This document shows positions 1 through 11,037 of a stretch of 64,000 nt of DNA, in pieces. The notes below the pieces were generated by a model. That model was not told where the DNA came from, searched no databases, and was given only the letters and a program-made list of their open reading frames with translations. The stretch's first letter is position 1. Every line of letters begins with the position of its first letter. The stretch is from Sternotherus odoratus (taxonomy: Eukaryota; Chordata; Testudines; Kinosternidae): contig JAVMKO010000003.1 in assembly GCA_032164245.1 (NCBI GenBank), positions 30,751,390-30,815,389 on the forward strand, written 5' to 3'. Position numbers and translations under genes: made by a program.

Positions 1-830
1 CTACTTAACATTTCAAATTAAATTTAAAGATCTGAATAATTATAAAATTTACAAATGTTAATTAAATCTTGGGACATGTATATGGAGACTCTACGTCACT
101 CATCAGTTTTCCCTGAACTCTGGGAAGGTGGGATCATTATTATTATTTATTCTAATACTTATTTTACATATAGGGAAACTGAGACACTAAAAGATTAAAT
201 CCCCTGTGTACGACCAGCCATAGCCTTTTGCAGCACACCTCTCTATGAGAGAACATGGGCTGAGAGGCTAGTGTCGGTTCCAGAAACTCTTTACCCTCCA
301 GTACCTCTTCTTGAAAGTTACAGGATTCTCTTTTCTCCAGGGACATCTGCATGAAATAAGGTTTGGACCCGCTGCTTTCTCCAAGAGATGATGCCTGTGG
401 ATACAAAGTCCCTTCATGTAAATTAATATTCACCTTTCAAAGGTTGAACAATCAAACTTAGATACCATAACATACAAACTAGTTTGCATGTCTGTCCCAG
501 CCAGTTTCTATATAGTCTTTTTCAAATAGACTGGTATTTTCTTCAATATAAATTCCCACACAAGAACTTCTTTTCTATTGTCAAGAATTATGAATTAGGG
601 ATAGATATCCGGAGATCTGTCACAGTGCTCTTGGAAGTTGACTGATACAATTTGAGACTGTATGAATTGCTTATCCTTACATGCAATCACACATATCCAA
701 CGCATTTACTCACAATGGAGAGTGACAATGTTGCACTCCCTATTGTGCACCATACAAGGACTTGCAGAATGAAGGCCTAGATGAGTATATGTGTAGCCCT
801 CTTGCTCTACGATTCTCAACCAATTATAAG
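1..830. other. AT-rich non-coding stretch
   Basis: I see no gene here. A short stretch near 160-195 (gggaaactgagacac) resembles the oligo found in MIR/L2-type relics. The rest is unclassified AT-rich DNA. Confidence 0.5.
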
Positions 831-843
831 TACATTTAACAGT

Positions 844-1053
844 GACAAAGAGTCTTGTAGCACCTTATACTCTAACAGAATTTTGGGATCATAAGCTTTC
901 GTGGGCTAAGACCCACTTCATCAGATAATTCATCTGATGAAGTGGATCTTAGCCCACGAAAGCTTATGATCCCAAACATCTGATAAGATGCTACAAGACT
1001 CTTTGTCGCTTTTGCAGATCCAGACTAACACAGCTACCCTTCTGGTATTAGAC
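844..1053. mobile_element. Penelope-like element fragment, inverted dimer
   Basis: Two arms of the same PLE terminal sequence face each other around about 927. The left arm reads tcttgtagcacc...gctttcgtgggcta and the right arm is its complement, ending in the PLE terminus agactaacacagctacc. It is flanked by a 13-bp duplication with one mismatch: tacatttaacagt (831-843) and tacatataacagt (1054-1066). Both arms carry a hammerhead-like core, CTGATGA (minus 918-924, plus 934-940) followed by stem II and GAAA. This is too short to encode protein. Confidence 0.85.
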
Positions 1054-1066
1054 TACATATAACAGT

Positions 1067-2221
1067 ATTTTGCTTAGGGCCCTTTGGGCTGCAATGCACT
1101 CTTACCTGCCTATCAGGAAAAGTAGGCATATTTAAGATGGAATGCTGAGTCCTCAAGGCCTGTTACTCAACATGCTGTACATACAGAAGGGGAGTTAGTT
1201 TAGCTCAATACTAGTGGATTCTGATCCCACACTGAGTCAAAGGTTGCAGGTTCAATATAGCAGTATCACATTTTGTGTCATAAAACAATGTTTGAATAAC
1301 ATGAACGAAACTTTAGATGTATCATCATTCTAACCATAGCACTGGTCTGTTCTGACTGAAGATTGGGTTTCTGATTTTTCTGGTTAACTATAATGTATAA
1401 TTTAAATACATCCACACAAGCATGCACTTCCTTTGAACCTGCAGCACTAGTCTTCAGCAATACCATTTTAGGCCCCAACCTGGAAAATGCACCTGGGGAG
1501 TTCCATTCAGTTCAATGGCATTCATGTGTTAAGTTTAAAATGCATAAGTGTTTGTGGAACTGGGACCTTACATGTTATAATAGGTTTTTCATCGGTCTGC
1601 TTTATTTTCTTCTTTATCCCCATCTCCCATAGAACTAAAATCTATTAACAGTGTATGGTAAAATTCCTTTCAACATCCTCCATTAATATTTAACTGAAAC
1701 TTGAGAGGCTGAAAGACAAAGTATATTTTCAATTATTAGAGACAGATCAGATTTAGCATGAAAGTTCCCTTTAAAAGAGCAGACTTGTTTATAATGGCTT
1801 TTTAGCCTCTTACTCTTCATTCATATCTAAAACTCAAGGTTAATCAAGTGCAAGAGACAATCTCTAACATTTCTAATTTACATTGAATTATATTTTCTCA
1901 TATTAAAATAGTAGATAATGATTCTTAACTTATTTAGTTTTCATTTGATCATGTTAGTTACTATATAAATAAATGGCTATGAATACATGATCCTACAGTT
2001 TTAACCTTATGTCTTTCTTCACCCTTTCCCCTCACTGTTTGTTACCCTAACTTGAAACACCATGTCTAAGTTTAGGTCTTAACCCTGAAAATACTTATGC
2101 ATGTGCTTAATTTTGCTCTTATGAGTGGACCCACTGGAGTAGTAACATGACTAAAATTAATCACATATGTATGTTTTCAGGATTAGGGTTTTAGGAATTA
2201 TCTACATATCTATTACATTAT
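1067..2221. other. Non-coding, with tRNA-like SINE relic near 1190-1270
   Basis: At 1190-1270 a sequence with a tRNA-like A box (tagctcaatactagtgg) and B box (gcaggttcaatat) suggests an old tRNA-derived SINE. The 3' tail is not recognisable. The remainder is AT-rich DNA with no supported gene. Confidence 0.4.
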
Positions 2222-2224
2222 CTA

Positions 2225-2463
2225 CATCTAGTCTAGATGTGATAAATCGACAGCTGAGCACTCTCCCTTCGACTCTGGTATTCCACCGGGGCAAGAGGCA
2301 CAGGTGGAGTTGACGGGAGAACATCAGCCATTGATTTACTGCAGGGAAGACACCGCAGTAAGTAGATCTAAGTATGTTGACATCAGCTACATTATTTATT
2401 CACATAGCTGAAGTTGCGTAACTTAGATCAACAGGCTCCCCTCCCCAGTGTAGACCAGGCCTT
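2225..2463. mobile_element. Miniature inverted-repeat DNA transposon relic
   Basis: The right end reads gtgtagaccaggcctta, the typical terminal inverted repeat of an abundant sauropsid miniature family. The left end is diverged (tagtctagatgtg). The internal sequence cacatagctgaagttgcgta (2401-2420) recurs in the element at 54288-54545, so the two are one family. The exact left boundary is uncertain. Confidence 0.5.
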
Positions 2464-2826
2464 AGACTGCAAACTCTTCAGGGGCAGGGACCTTGAGTTA
2501 ACTCCTGGTCACATTGAAGTTAATGGAAAGACTCATATTGACTTCAGTGGAGTCAGGATTTCACCCCTTGCCTTTCTGTTTGTTCTGAGATGCCTAGCAC
2601 ACTCTTGGGCAGTATCAGTTTTTCATAATCCTGTTTCTTTAAGCAATTCAGTTTGTTTACAGACTTCTGACGTTTAGAAACCTTTTGGTTTTTCATCTTC
2701 TTTTGAGAACCAATTATATAAAAATATCAATTTTTCCCTTTGTCCTCCAGATTAGAAAGTGCACCCGATAAACTGGTGTGAAAGGGAGACTCCTACACCG
2801 TGGTCTAAAAACTGATTCAGTGGTGG
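2464..2826. repeat. Old interspersed-repeat relics
   Basis: The stretch holds the phrases aaactcttcaggggcaggga and gacttcagtggagtcaggat. Both match the style of ancient sauropsid repeats seen elsewhere in the window (for example 48525-48655 and 28680-28740). No gene is visible. Confidence 0.3.
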
Positions 2827-2891
2827 TTAGCAGCAGCATGATAGGAAGTAAGAGAAACTGGGACTTTTGTGGGGGGGGCATATAGGGGGAG

Positions 2892-3971
2892 TGTCAGGGT
2901 TCATACCCCCAGGGGGGGCAGTGAGGCCTAGTGGCCGGAATCCCCGACGAGCCCCCTCGGCTGGGGCGGTGTGGCCCAATGGCCAGAGTCAATACCAGCC
3001 CCCTCGGCTGGGGCAGTGTGGCCCAATGGCCAGAGTCAATACCAGCCCCCTCGGCTGGGGCGGTGTGGCCCAATGGCCAGAGTCAATACCAGCCCCCTCG
3101 GCTGGGGCGGTGTGGCCCAATGGCCAGAGTCAATACCAGCCCCCTCGGCTGGGGCGGTGTGGCCCAATGGCCAGAGTCTATACCAGCCCCCTCGGCTGGG
3201 GCGGTGTGGCCAAATGGCCAGAGTCTATAACAACCCCCCTTCACTGGGGCAGTGTAGCCTAGCGGCCAGAGTCTATAACAACCCCCCTTCACTGGGGCAG
3301 TGTAGCCTAGCGGCCAGAGTCTATAGCAACCCCCCTTCACTGGGGCAGTGTGGCCTAGCGGCCAGAGTCTATAGCAATCCCCCTTCACTGGGGCAGTGTG
3401 GCCCAATGGCCAGAGTCTATAACAACCCCCCCTTACTGGGGGAGTGTGGCCTAGCGGCCAGAGTCTATAACACTCCCCCTTTACTGGGGCAGCGTGGCCT
3501 AGCGTCCCTGCGCCTGACCCCGAATCAGCAGGGAGATCCTACCGCAACACGCTGAGTGTCTTCGGGTGGGCAATACCACTCCCTCACTATCCTGGGGTCA
3601 GTTCCTACCTGTTTCAGCGACGGGGTCCCTTGGCTGGTTGCTGATCCCCCGTATGTGGCTGGGTCCATCGCCCCCTCAGTCAGGTAGTGGTCTATGGCTC
3701 CTGGCTGGCTGTGGTTGGCATCAGACTCTAAGGCAGGGTCCTGCCATGGCTCCAGCTCCGGCTCCTGGTGTGGCTGGGGCTGGTCCTCCGTGGGAGCTCT
3801 CCAGGCACCTCCTCCTCCTACGGCAGCCAGCCCAGACTGAGCTGTGCTCCCTTCCTTTATACTGCCTGAGCACTTGGAGCATGCCCAGTACGGCGGGGGC
3901 GGGGCTTCCGCTGCTAGAACTTCCGGCCAGGGGCAGCCCTGGCCCGTGCGGGGCCGGTTTGCCCCGTCACA
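2892..3971 (+). mobile_element. Solo LTR of an endogenous retroelement
   Basis: The 1080-bp element begins TGTCAGGG and ends GTCACA, and is flanked by a perfect 5-bp TSD, GGGAG (2887-2891 and 3972-3976). A TATA-like box (tttatact, 3856-3863) sits about 110 bp before the end. The 5' half is a 47-bp minisatellite and the 3' part is GC-rich. No internal retroviral genes flank it, so it reads as a solo LTR. The long open frames over the minisatellite are by-products of a repeat free of stops, not genes. A diverged relative lies at 44698-45690. Confidence 0.75.
2950..3515. repeat. 47-bp minisatellite inside the LTR
   Basis: About 12 tandem units contain ggcggtgtggcccaatggcc followed by agagtcaatac. 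Spacing between ctcgg marks at 2956, 3003, 3050 and 3097 is 47 bp. The first units are nearly identical, while units after about 3225 form a second subtype (cccccttcactggggcag), which indicates two rounds of expansion. Confidence 0.9.
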
Positions 3972-4051
3972 GGGAGGTATAGTTGCCTATATAAGACAAA
4001 GTGCCGTAATATCAGGATGGTCCTGATAATATCGGGACATCTGGTCACCCT

Positions 4052-7000
4052 AACAGTGTGACTTATTTCCTAGAATTCCTTGGCTTTATAATGTAGGAAG
4101 ATTGTGTCTGGAGAAATAAGATATAACCAATTATGCCTCAAATATTAACTCAAGAAAAAACTATAAAAAATATACCCCTTCCATAGTGAATGTCCCCTAC
4201 CAATAATATATAAAAACCCAACTTCCCAAATTATTTCCACACCTCAGAAAAGGAAAAGCTCTTATCCAACTATTAAAGCAAATCACCCCTCTCCTCAACA
4301 TCAGTGAAGTCTTCCTGGAAGTAAAAACCTAGGGCCAGAACTGACGAGAAGAGAAGTGGCAATAGCAACTATAAATAGGCTTGGAAAGATTAGATTTTTA
4401 TTAGTAAATGTTAATAAAAATCAATTTCACCCTATTTTCATCTACAAATAATCAAAATTTAGAGATAGGCAAAGTCAGAAACTTCTTATTTGAAAACTTC
4501 TTAGAGTTTGATTTAAGGCTACGTACGTTGTATATTTTGACTTTTGAGGTTGACAATATGTGTTAATATTTATAAAGTTTTAACTTTTTGAATCTCAATA
4601 TCTATTGTCATTAAATAATTATTTTCTGACGCCCCATAATTTAGCACCATTGAAAATTTAAATCAATAAAATTCAGAAAAAAATGTTTACAATTCATATG
4701 TATACAACTGTGAAAATGTAAATCAATAAAAATCTAAAAAACTTTAAAGATAAAATAAATCCATTGAAGTTATTTAAAAAAAATCAAATTTTGTCAACCC
4801 TTGCTATAAAATACCAAATGATCTGATCCACCCACATTAGTAATATGTCTCCAACCAGGGCAAAGCTTTTGTCACAGGTGGAAAATAAAGTTGTAAGTGC
4901 AACCATTCTAAAAAGGAAATACTTCTGAACTTTAACCTCTTAAAAAATTAACAAATCAGTGTCAAAGCCTATTGAATTCAATAGGCTGTGTCTTGGGACC
5001 AGCAAGGGATAAGATGTTAAAAAATATCATTTACTGTTGCAACGTTAAATGGTTAAGTATGATTCAGAGTTTCATGCCAAGTTATTGCTGGCTTATGTCC
5101 ATTGTAACAACCACCAGTTAAAATCCCTTAACCCATTATTAAACTCAGAAAAATAAACAAAATGTTTAAAGCATTTCAAGACTCAGAATTAAGGAAAGCT
5201 TTCATTTTAACAATTTTCCTTATTTCCTTTAGATGTACAAAGTCTCCATATGGAAAAAACTCTGTTTGACAGTCTTTTTAGACAAGATTATAGATTGTAT
5301 TGAAAGTTCTTTTTGGAAGAAGAGAGACAACATTCATTTATATGGTCTTGAGCTATTATTATTTTTGAAATTCAATCCTGTTTCCTTTAAGAAAAACATA
5401 TGCCAAATGGGACAAGAAAAGAATAACAAACACAGAAAATGAAGCTTCTGTCTTTGGTCCTTACTTTTACTTGCATACCAGCTGCTGGGAATGTGAAGGC
5501 AGAGTACAGGGTTGTATGTACTGTACCACAATGAGAGCTGGCATACTTTTTAACAGCATTGGGCTCTTTAAGGCATTGCTTTGACCTTGGCTTTTTCAAC
5601 ACAAGCTGTCAGCAGTGTTGCAAAAGGTGAAGTTGTTTTGGCTGACTAATGCAGATTCTTATTAGATAGAAGGCAAAATGAGAAGGATAAGAAAGAAGAC
5701 AATTAGGATACAGGAAAGAAAATGCCAAACTAAGAAGGTAAAGACAACAGAAGCTCAGGCTCACATTCCAGATGTTTTTCAGGACTGAGCTGAAACCAGT
5801 AGAGGTGGCAATGTCCTCCATTTTTCTCTCTGATTAGTGTGATCAGGACCTCTATCTGAATCAGGACAAAAACGGCCCAGTGGTGTTATGGTAAATCCCA
5901 GGATGCCAAGAGATTTCTGGGAGGAGGAGAGCAGGGGGACTTGCAACCATTATTGCGAAGCTCTTTCCTTCCAATCCATGCATCCCACTATTCCCTTTCT
6001 GGGACCTGCAAATAAACAATGTCCAAAAAGGGATGGCAACTTCATCCGATGAAAATTAACCACTCAAAACACATTTTGGTGATTTCAGCTATAAACATTT
6101 CCTCCCATTTTTAGACTATTTCAACTTGCCATATCAACTCACGAGTCTGTCAGGAGCTTTAAAGATCCCTTATCACCATTCTTTTCATGTAAACAATCAG
6201 TCTTTCTGTCTCCAACTTCTTCTTACCCTTCTATACAATTTAGCATAATGAGCTGAGTGGGATTTTTGTTGCCTTGGGCAACATAGAATACAGGCCTCTA
6301 ATAAACTGCTATAACAAATGAAAATTTCTTCCCAATCTCATGGCAGTAATCACAGAAATCATTAAAATGTAGGACTGGAAGGGACTTTGATAGGTCACAT
6401 ATTCCCATGATGTCCACCTTATGGGAAAATCTAGGATTGTGGGTGATAAGCGGGACAGTAACAGGTTTTGGATGGCAACAGTACACACGTTATATAAATC
6501 TCCCAAACTCTGAACTCATACTAATAAAAACATTATATTATATCACACCATCATGTTCTGTTTGTCATATTTGTTTCAGATAAGCTAATTTAGAAATGAT
6601 TTAGAGAGTTTAACAATTTTTTATTTGTGACTCTTTTCTTGTAAATCCAGGTTTGTATAGTATAGTAAAACCACCTCCCACAAGTGAAACAGACTACCCT
6701 GGTAAAAAGGCAGCTTTGCCAGTGTATCTGTGTCTACACTAAGTACGTCTGCCAGTGTAGCTATGTTAGTCAGGGATCACAGCTGTTAACACCCCTAACT
6801 GACATAGCTATGCCTGCAGAAGTCTTGCACAGACATGATATTAAAAAGGCTCTTCAAACAGCTCCATTTCTAAAAAAAATCAGCTTATTAGGAAAATGTT
6901 TTGCTTTTCCCTACAAAACTACATTGGCTTAAGGCTAAGCAGGGTTTACTCCTGAAGCAGAAACAGTTTTTCTATATATAAAATGTTATATCTCACTGCC

Positions 7001-7100
7001 TTGTCTCACTACAAACAAGCACTTTATTCTTTAAAACAGGGAGATTCCCAGCTCCCCAGTGAAGCTCGTTATTTGCTTATCATACTGGATAGTCTTAAAA
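4052..7100. other. AT-rich non-coding, one MITE-like relic at 6690-6830
   Basis: No supported gene. At 6690-6830 the sequence gtgtctacactaagtacgtctgccagtgtagctatg and its partial inverse (cctaactgacatagctatg) look like a decayed TIR miniature. The remaining open frames are short and have no recognisable domain. Confidence 0.4.
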
Positions 7101-7102
7101 AC

Positions 7103-7310
7103 AGGGCTGCCAAGCGATTTGAAAAATTAATCACACGATTAATTACACTGTTAATAATAGAATACCATTTATTTAGATATATTTGGATGTTATCTACATT
7201 TTCAAATAGATTGATTTCAATTAGAACACAGAACAGAAAGTGTACAGTACTCATTTTATATTTATTTTATCACACCCTAATACAAATGTATCTCTTCTAA
7301 CAATCCTCCA
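7103..7310. mobile_element. hAT-like DNA transposon relic
   Basis: The stretch starts agggctgccaagcgatt, followed by aaaaattaatcacacgattaatt, the signature of a common vertebrate hAT-derived repeat. It continues into AT-rich sequence and its 3' end is not identified; related sequence may run on to about 7560. There is no coding capacity. Confidence 0.45.
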
Positions 7311-7599
7311 TTGATCATAATTTTACAAATAGCAACTTCACAGGTGCACTGTATCACTTTTACTCTTCTTCAGTATCCAACAACCTGCTCAGATACTTTA
7401 GGATTTCCTTAGGAATGGACCCTACACATAATGTCCACATGTCTACTTTTCCATCTTTTCTCTGGTATTCCTTTCTCAAATATTCATAACTTCCGCTGTT
7501 GAGGTGCAGTCCCTGAATTTGCCCTTCCACCTTCACCAACACAGCACTTCCCATTTTTGAGCAGCAGGCAGTATAGTTAAATTACATTTGCTGTCGTTC

Positions 7600-9340
7600 C
7601 TATGGTTGACCTGTTGTAGGTTTAGGGTCTAGTGGAATGTAGGACCCCAAGCTTCAACTGAAATCAATTGGAGGTAGGCATCTCAATTCTTTTGAAAATC
7701 TCATTAAGCACCTCTCTTCATTTTTAGGCACCTGCGTATCTTTAAAGTATCTAAGTATCTTTAAAAATCAAACCCTTTGTTTTTAAAACCAGCATTGTCC
7801 CTTATCTAAACATCAAAAATTGAAATTTCAGAATATTTGTTCTTAGCATCTACTTCCATCCAAGAAATTCAGATTCTCCTGGAATGTTTGAATATGCATC
7901 AAAACTTTTGGAACTAAATCTGAAGTAAGCTCAAACCTTTAAACTTTTAAGATTCACCATCACCTATAATGCTGTAACATAGGGTAATCATTGTTAAAAT
8001 CTATTTTTGTAACTATACATATGTATATATATAACAATATATATGTTCAGATTTTCATGTGAGGCTGCCAAGTATGTTGATCCTGAAGTTAAACTGATTT
8101 TTTTTATCATCTCATCAATGCTACCATTTACCCTTAAACAATCTAGTATGTCAAATGCCAATGGACTTAAAAAGCAAATAACATCTGCTATAATCATACT
8201 GTGAAACTTTTTTGGCTATGGTCAATGGCAAAGAAGCAGCGGAGCAGTTCTCCTACTGCCTTTAATGGCAAATATTCAAGAGTACTTCAGATGGTATGGA
8301 TGAGCTCAGCCGTCAACCCCCCTAAAAAGAAACTTTAAATACAACAGATCTTAACATTACAGCACTGAGAAGAAAGTATTTTTCTTTAGAAAACCAGGCT
8401 TGGATTCTAAATATTATATTACATCATATATTTTTTATGTAACCCTCTGCAAGCTGTCTCACAAACTGCTCTGCTCAGGGCCCCGCACTTAAGATAGTGC
8501 CCAGTGATTTTTCAGCTCTTAAGTGATCTCAGCTCATAGTGGGGGGGGAGGGCTTAGCACAGATGCCCCAAAGGGCCCAAAGTGATTTCAGCTCAGCAGG
8601 CTGAAGCTAGACTCCTAATGGAAGCAAAAGTCAGCTCTAACATTCTACAGGGGAGAGAGGACAGGTGTACTAGGCCTGCGAGGCCCTCAGACAAGACCCT
8701 CACCAAAAGTACAGAAGAGTGTCTTTTTCTTGTGCGTTTTGGAACCCCTGTCCCTTGGCTAGTGAGTGCTACCTAGATGATGGCGAGTCCCTCCAGCATT
8801 CCAAAGGCCAAATACATGTCCCAGTCCCTCATTCACATAGGTTAATCAACACTTTATCATTCTTGCCCCAATAACAGAGAAACTGGAGGTCCCACAGTAG
8901 CCAAAGTGACCATTTGGGCTGTTAGAGCGCAGGCTAGGTGTGGTGGGTGTGTCTATGCAAATAAGATCAGTTATTTTCCAAAACTCACTGCAATTCCTGC
9001 AATTCACTGCCAGATGTCAGGGTGGAGCTCATCCTGACACTGCTTACATTTATGTAAGCTAATGAAAATCCAATAGTGCTCTCATTTTAATTATAACTGT
9101 TTAAAATACTAGATTTTATAGATACTGTATAAGGTTTCAAAACTCAAGAGATTCACGTGTACCTATAAAATGAAACCTTGTGTTGGGGAGTTCAGGGAAG
9201 CAATTGTCCCTTAAGTAAGCACAAACTCTTTGAGCTCAATTGTGTGTGAGGAGGTGGGTGGACTGTTGTGCAGGTTTCATCACTCTTTGGGATATGTGTC
9301 CAGCTTATGTGACCAGCTTCCTCCGTGGGCCAGTGTGGCA
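7600..9340. other. Non-coding, nothing recognised
   Basis: There is a short AT microsatellite-like patch at 8015-8045 (atatatgtatat type). I see no gene or clear transposon end. Confidence 0.4.
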
Positions 9341-9343
9341 GGG

Positions 9344-9625
9344 CAGTGGTTCTCAACAAGGGATACATGTACACCGTGGGGTACATCAACTCATCTAGAT
9401 ATTTGTCTAGTTTTACAACAGACTACATAAAAATCACTAGCAAAGTCAGTACAAACTAAAATTTCAAACAGACAACTTGTTTATACTTCTCTATATACTG
9501 AAATGTAAGTACAATATTTACATTCCAATTGATTTATTTTATAATTATATGGTAAAAATGAGAAAGTAAGCCATTTTTAGTAATAGTGTGTGCTGTGAAT
9601 TTTGTATTTTTATGTCTCATTTTGT
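9344..9625 (+). mobile_element. hAT miniature (5' part), broken by DIRS
   Basis: It starts CAGTGGTTCTCAACA, the terminal repeat of a hAT family abundant in reptiles, and continues with gggatacatgtacacc and an AT-rich body. It stops abruptly at 9625 where the DIRS terminal repeat begins. The missing 3' half is not seen beyond 12200, so sequence was lost together with the truncated DIRS end. Confidence 0.65.
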
Positions 9626-9870
9626 AAAGAACAGTTACTTACCTCGTAACGTTGGTTCTTCGAGATGTGTTGTTCATGTCCATTCCCATATGTGTGTGTG
9701 CGTTCCGCGCATGCCCGGTTCGGAAAGCTTTTCCCCAGCGGTACCCGTAGGGTCGGCAGGGGCGACCCCTGGAGTGGCGCCCTTATGGCCATGTATATAT
9801 GCCCCTGCCGACCCTCCCCCGCTCAGTTCCTTCTTGCCGGTACTCCGACAGAGGGGAGGCGGGTGGGATT
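9626..9870 (+). repeat. DIRS terminal inverted repeat with promoter-like TATA
   Basis: The terminal repeat begins aagaacagttacttacctcg and carries a TATA-like run (atgtatatat, 9791-9800) in a GC-rich setting. The matching repeat of the other DIRS copy (31062-31280) also has a TATA (ggtataagggg). Confidence 0.65.
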
Positions 9871-9871
9871 C

Positions 9872-9932
9872 GGAATGGACATGAGCAACACATCTCGAAG
9901 AACCAACGTTACGAGGTAAGTAACTGTTCTTT
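9872..9932. repeat. DIRS internal complementary region
   Basis: About 60 bp here is the reverse complement of the element end at 9626-9685 (ggaatggacatgagcaacac against its complement near 9666-9685). DIRS elements use such an internal complementary region to template circular intermediates. Together with the terminus it forms a long hairpin with a loop of about 190 nt. Confidence 0.75.
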
Positions 9933-9982
9933 CTTCTTCGAGTGCTTGCTCATGTCCATTCCCATATGTGACTTACGAGCAG

Positions 9983-11037
9983 TCATCTCGGAGGAGGGAG
10001 AGGAGTACTTTGAGTACCTGTTAACAGGACCACCTGTCCCACAGCTGCATCCTCCATCGACTGCTGCACGATGGCGTAGTGCGAAGTGAAGGTGTGCACT
10101 GAAGACCACGTCGCTGCTCTACAGATGTCGACGATTGGAACGTGCGCCAGGAACGCCGTGGACGCGGCCTGGGCCCTGGTGGAATGCGCCGACAGTGCTG
10201 GTGGAGTAGCATTCGAGAGGTTATAAGACAATTTGATACAAGAAGTGATCCAGGCCGAGAGGCGCTGAGTAGAAATTGGTAACCCCTTCATCCTTTCTGC
10301 CACTGAAATAAAAAGTTGTGGAGATTTACGAAAACCTTTGGTCCTTTCTATGTAAAAGGCTAAAGCTCTTTTGACGTCCAACGCGTGAAGCATTCTTTCC
10401 CTGTTATCCGCATGGGGTTTGGGAAAAAACACCGGTAGGAACACCTCCTGATTCAAATGAAAGGGTGAGACTACTTTGGGCAGGAAGGCCGGGTGTGGGC
10501 GTAACTGAACCTTATCTCTATGGAAGATCGTGTAGGGTGGTTCAGAAGTGAACGCCCTAATCTCAGAGACTCTGCGTGCCAAAGTAATTGCCACTAAGAA
10601 CGCGGTCTTCCATGAGAGATAAGAAAGAGAGCAGGAGGACATGGGTTCGAACGGGGGTTTCATTAGGGCCGTTAGAACCAGGTTGAGGTCCCAAGGGGGG
10701 GTTGGTTGGCGTATCTGAGGATACAATCTCTCCAACCCTTTAAGGAATCTGCTAACCAAGGGGTTACTAAAAACCGAATTGTCATCGACCCCCGGGTGGA
10801 ACGCCGAAATGGCGGCCAGGTGTACCCGGACAGTGGAAAGCGCTAATCCTTGCTGCTTCAGCTCAAGGAGGTAGTCCAGGATAGTGGAGACTGAAGAAGA
10901 CAGGGGATCCACCCCCTTGTTCTGAGCCCACAGTGAGAAGCGCTTCCATTTGGCAGTGTAGGTTCCCCTTGTGGAAGGTTTTCTGCTACCCAGGAGGACC
11001 TCCCTGACTGAATCCGAGCACTGAAGCTCTGCTGGGT
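9983..11037 (-). CDS. DIRS tyrosine recombinase
   Basis: A tyrosine (lambda-integrase-type) recombinase that would integrate the circular DNA copy of the DIRS element. The open frame on this strand runs 680 codons from a Met at 12025 to 9983. Only the last 350 or so residues look like a recombinase, starting near SRKPSTRGTYTAKW (about 10990), so I annotate that part. Catalytic residues are all present: Arg in ARRVSE (about residue 484-485 of the 680), HSTR (His614/Arg617), a second His in VHTFTSHY and the nucleophile Tyr650. There are no stops or frameshifts. It lies directly after the RNase H frame, and the upstream 330 codons overlap that frame. The true start is unclear and may depend on the overlapping frame. 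As the element is 5'-truncated it is unlikely to be expressed from its own promoter. Confidence 0.85.

Larger units (their letters stand above)
2827..4051. mobile_element. hAT-type miniature transposon split by an LTR
   Basis: The right flank of the LTR (3977-4051) ends in gggacatctggtcacccta. The left flank (about 2827-2886) reads like the diverged other half of the same element (gataggaagtaagagaaactgggac, compare the RC of 37510-37540). The intact relative at 37420-37544 supports this. The left boundary and TSD are too degraded to fix. Confidence 0.45.

Noticed and set aside
1190..1270. Functional tRNA gene
   Set aside because: The A and B boxes are degenerate and no cloverleaf with intact acceptor stem is seen; a SINE relic is more likely.
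2950..3515. CRISPR-like regular repeats
   Set aside because: The units are contiguous without unique spacers in an LTR of a vertebrate genome; it is a minisatellite.
2867..3555. Overlapping open frames of 99-194 codons on the plus strand and 107 on the minus strand
   Set aside because: They arise from a 47-bp minisatellite without stops; the protein is the repeat read in several phases.
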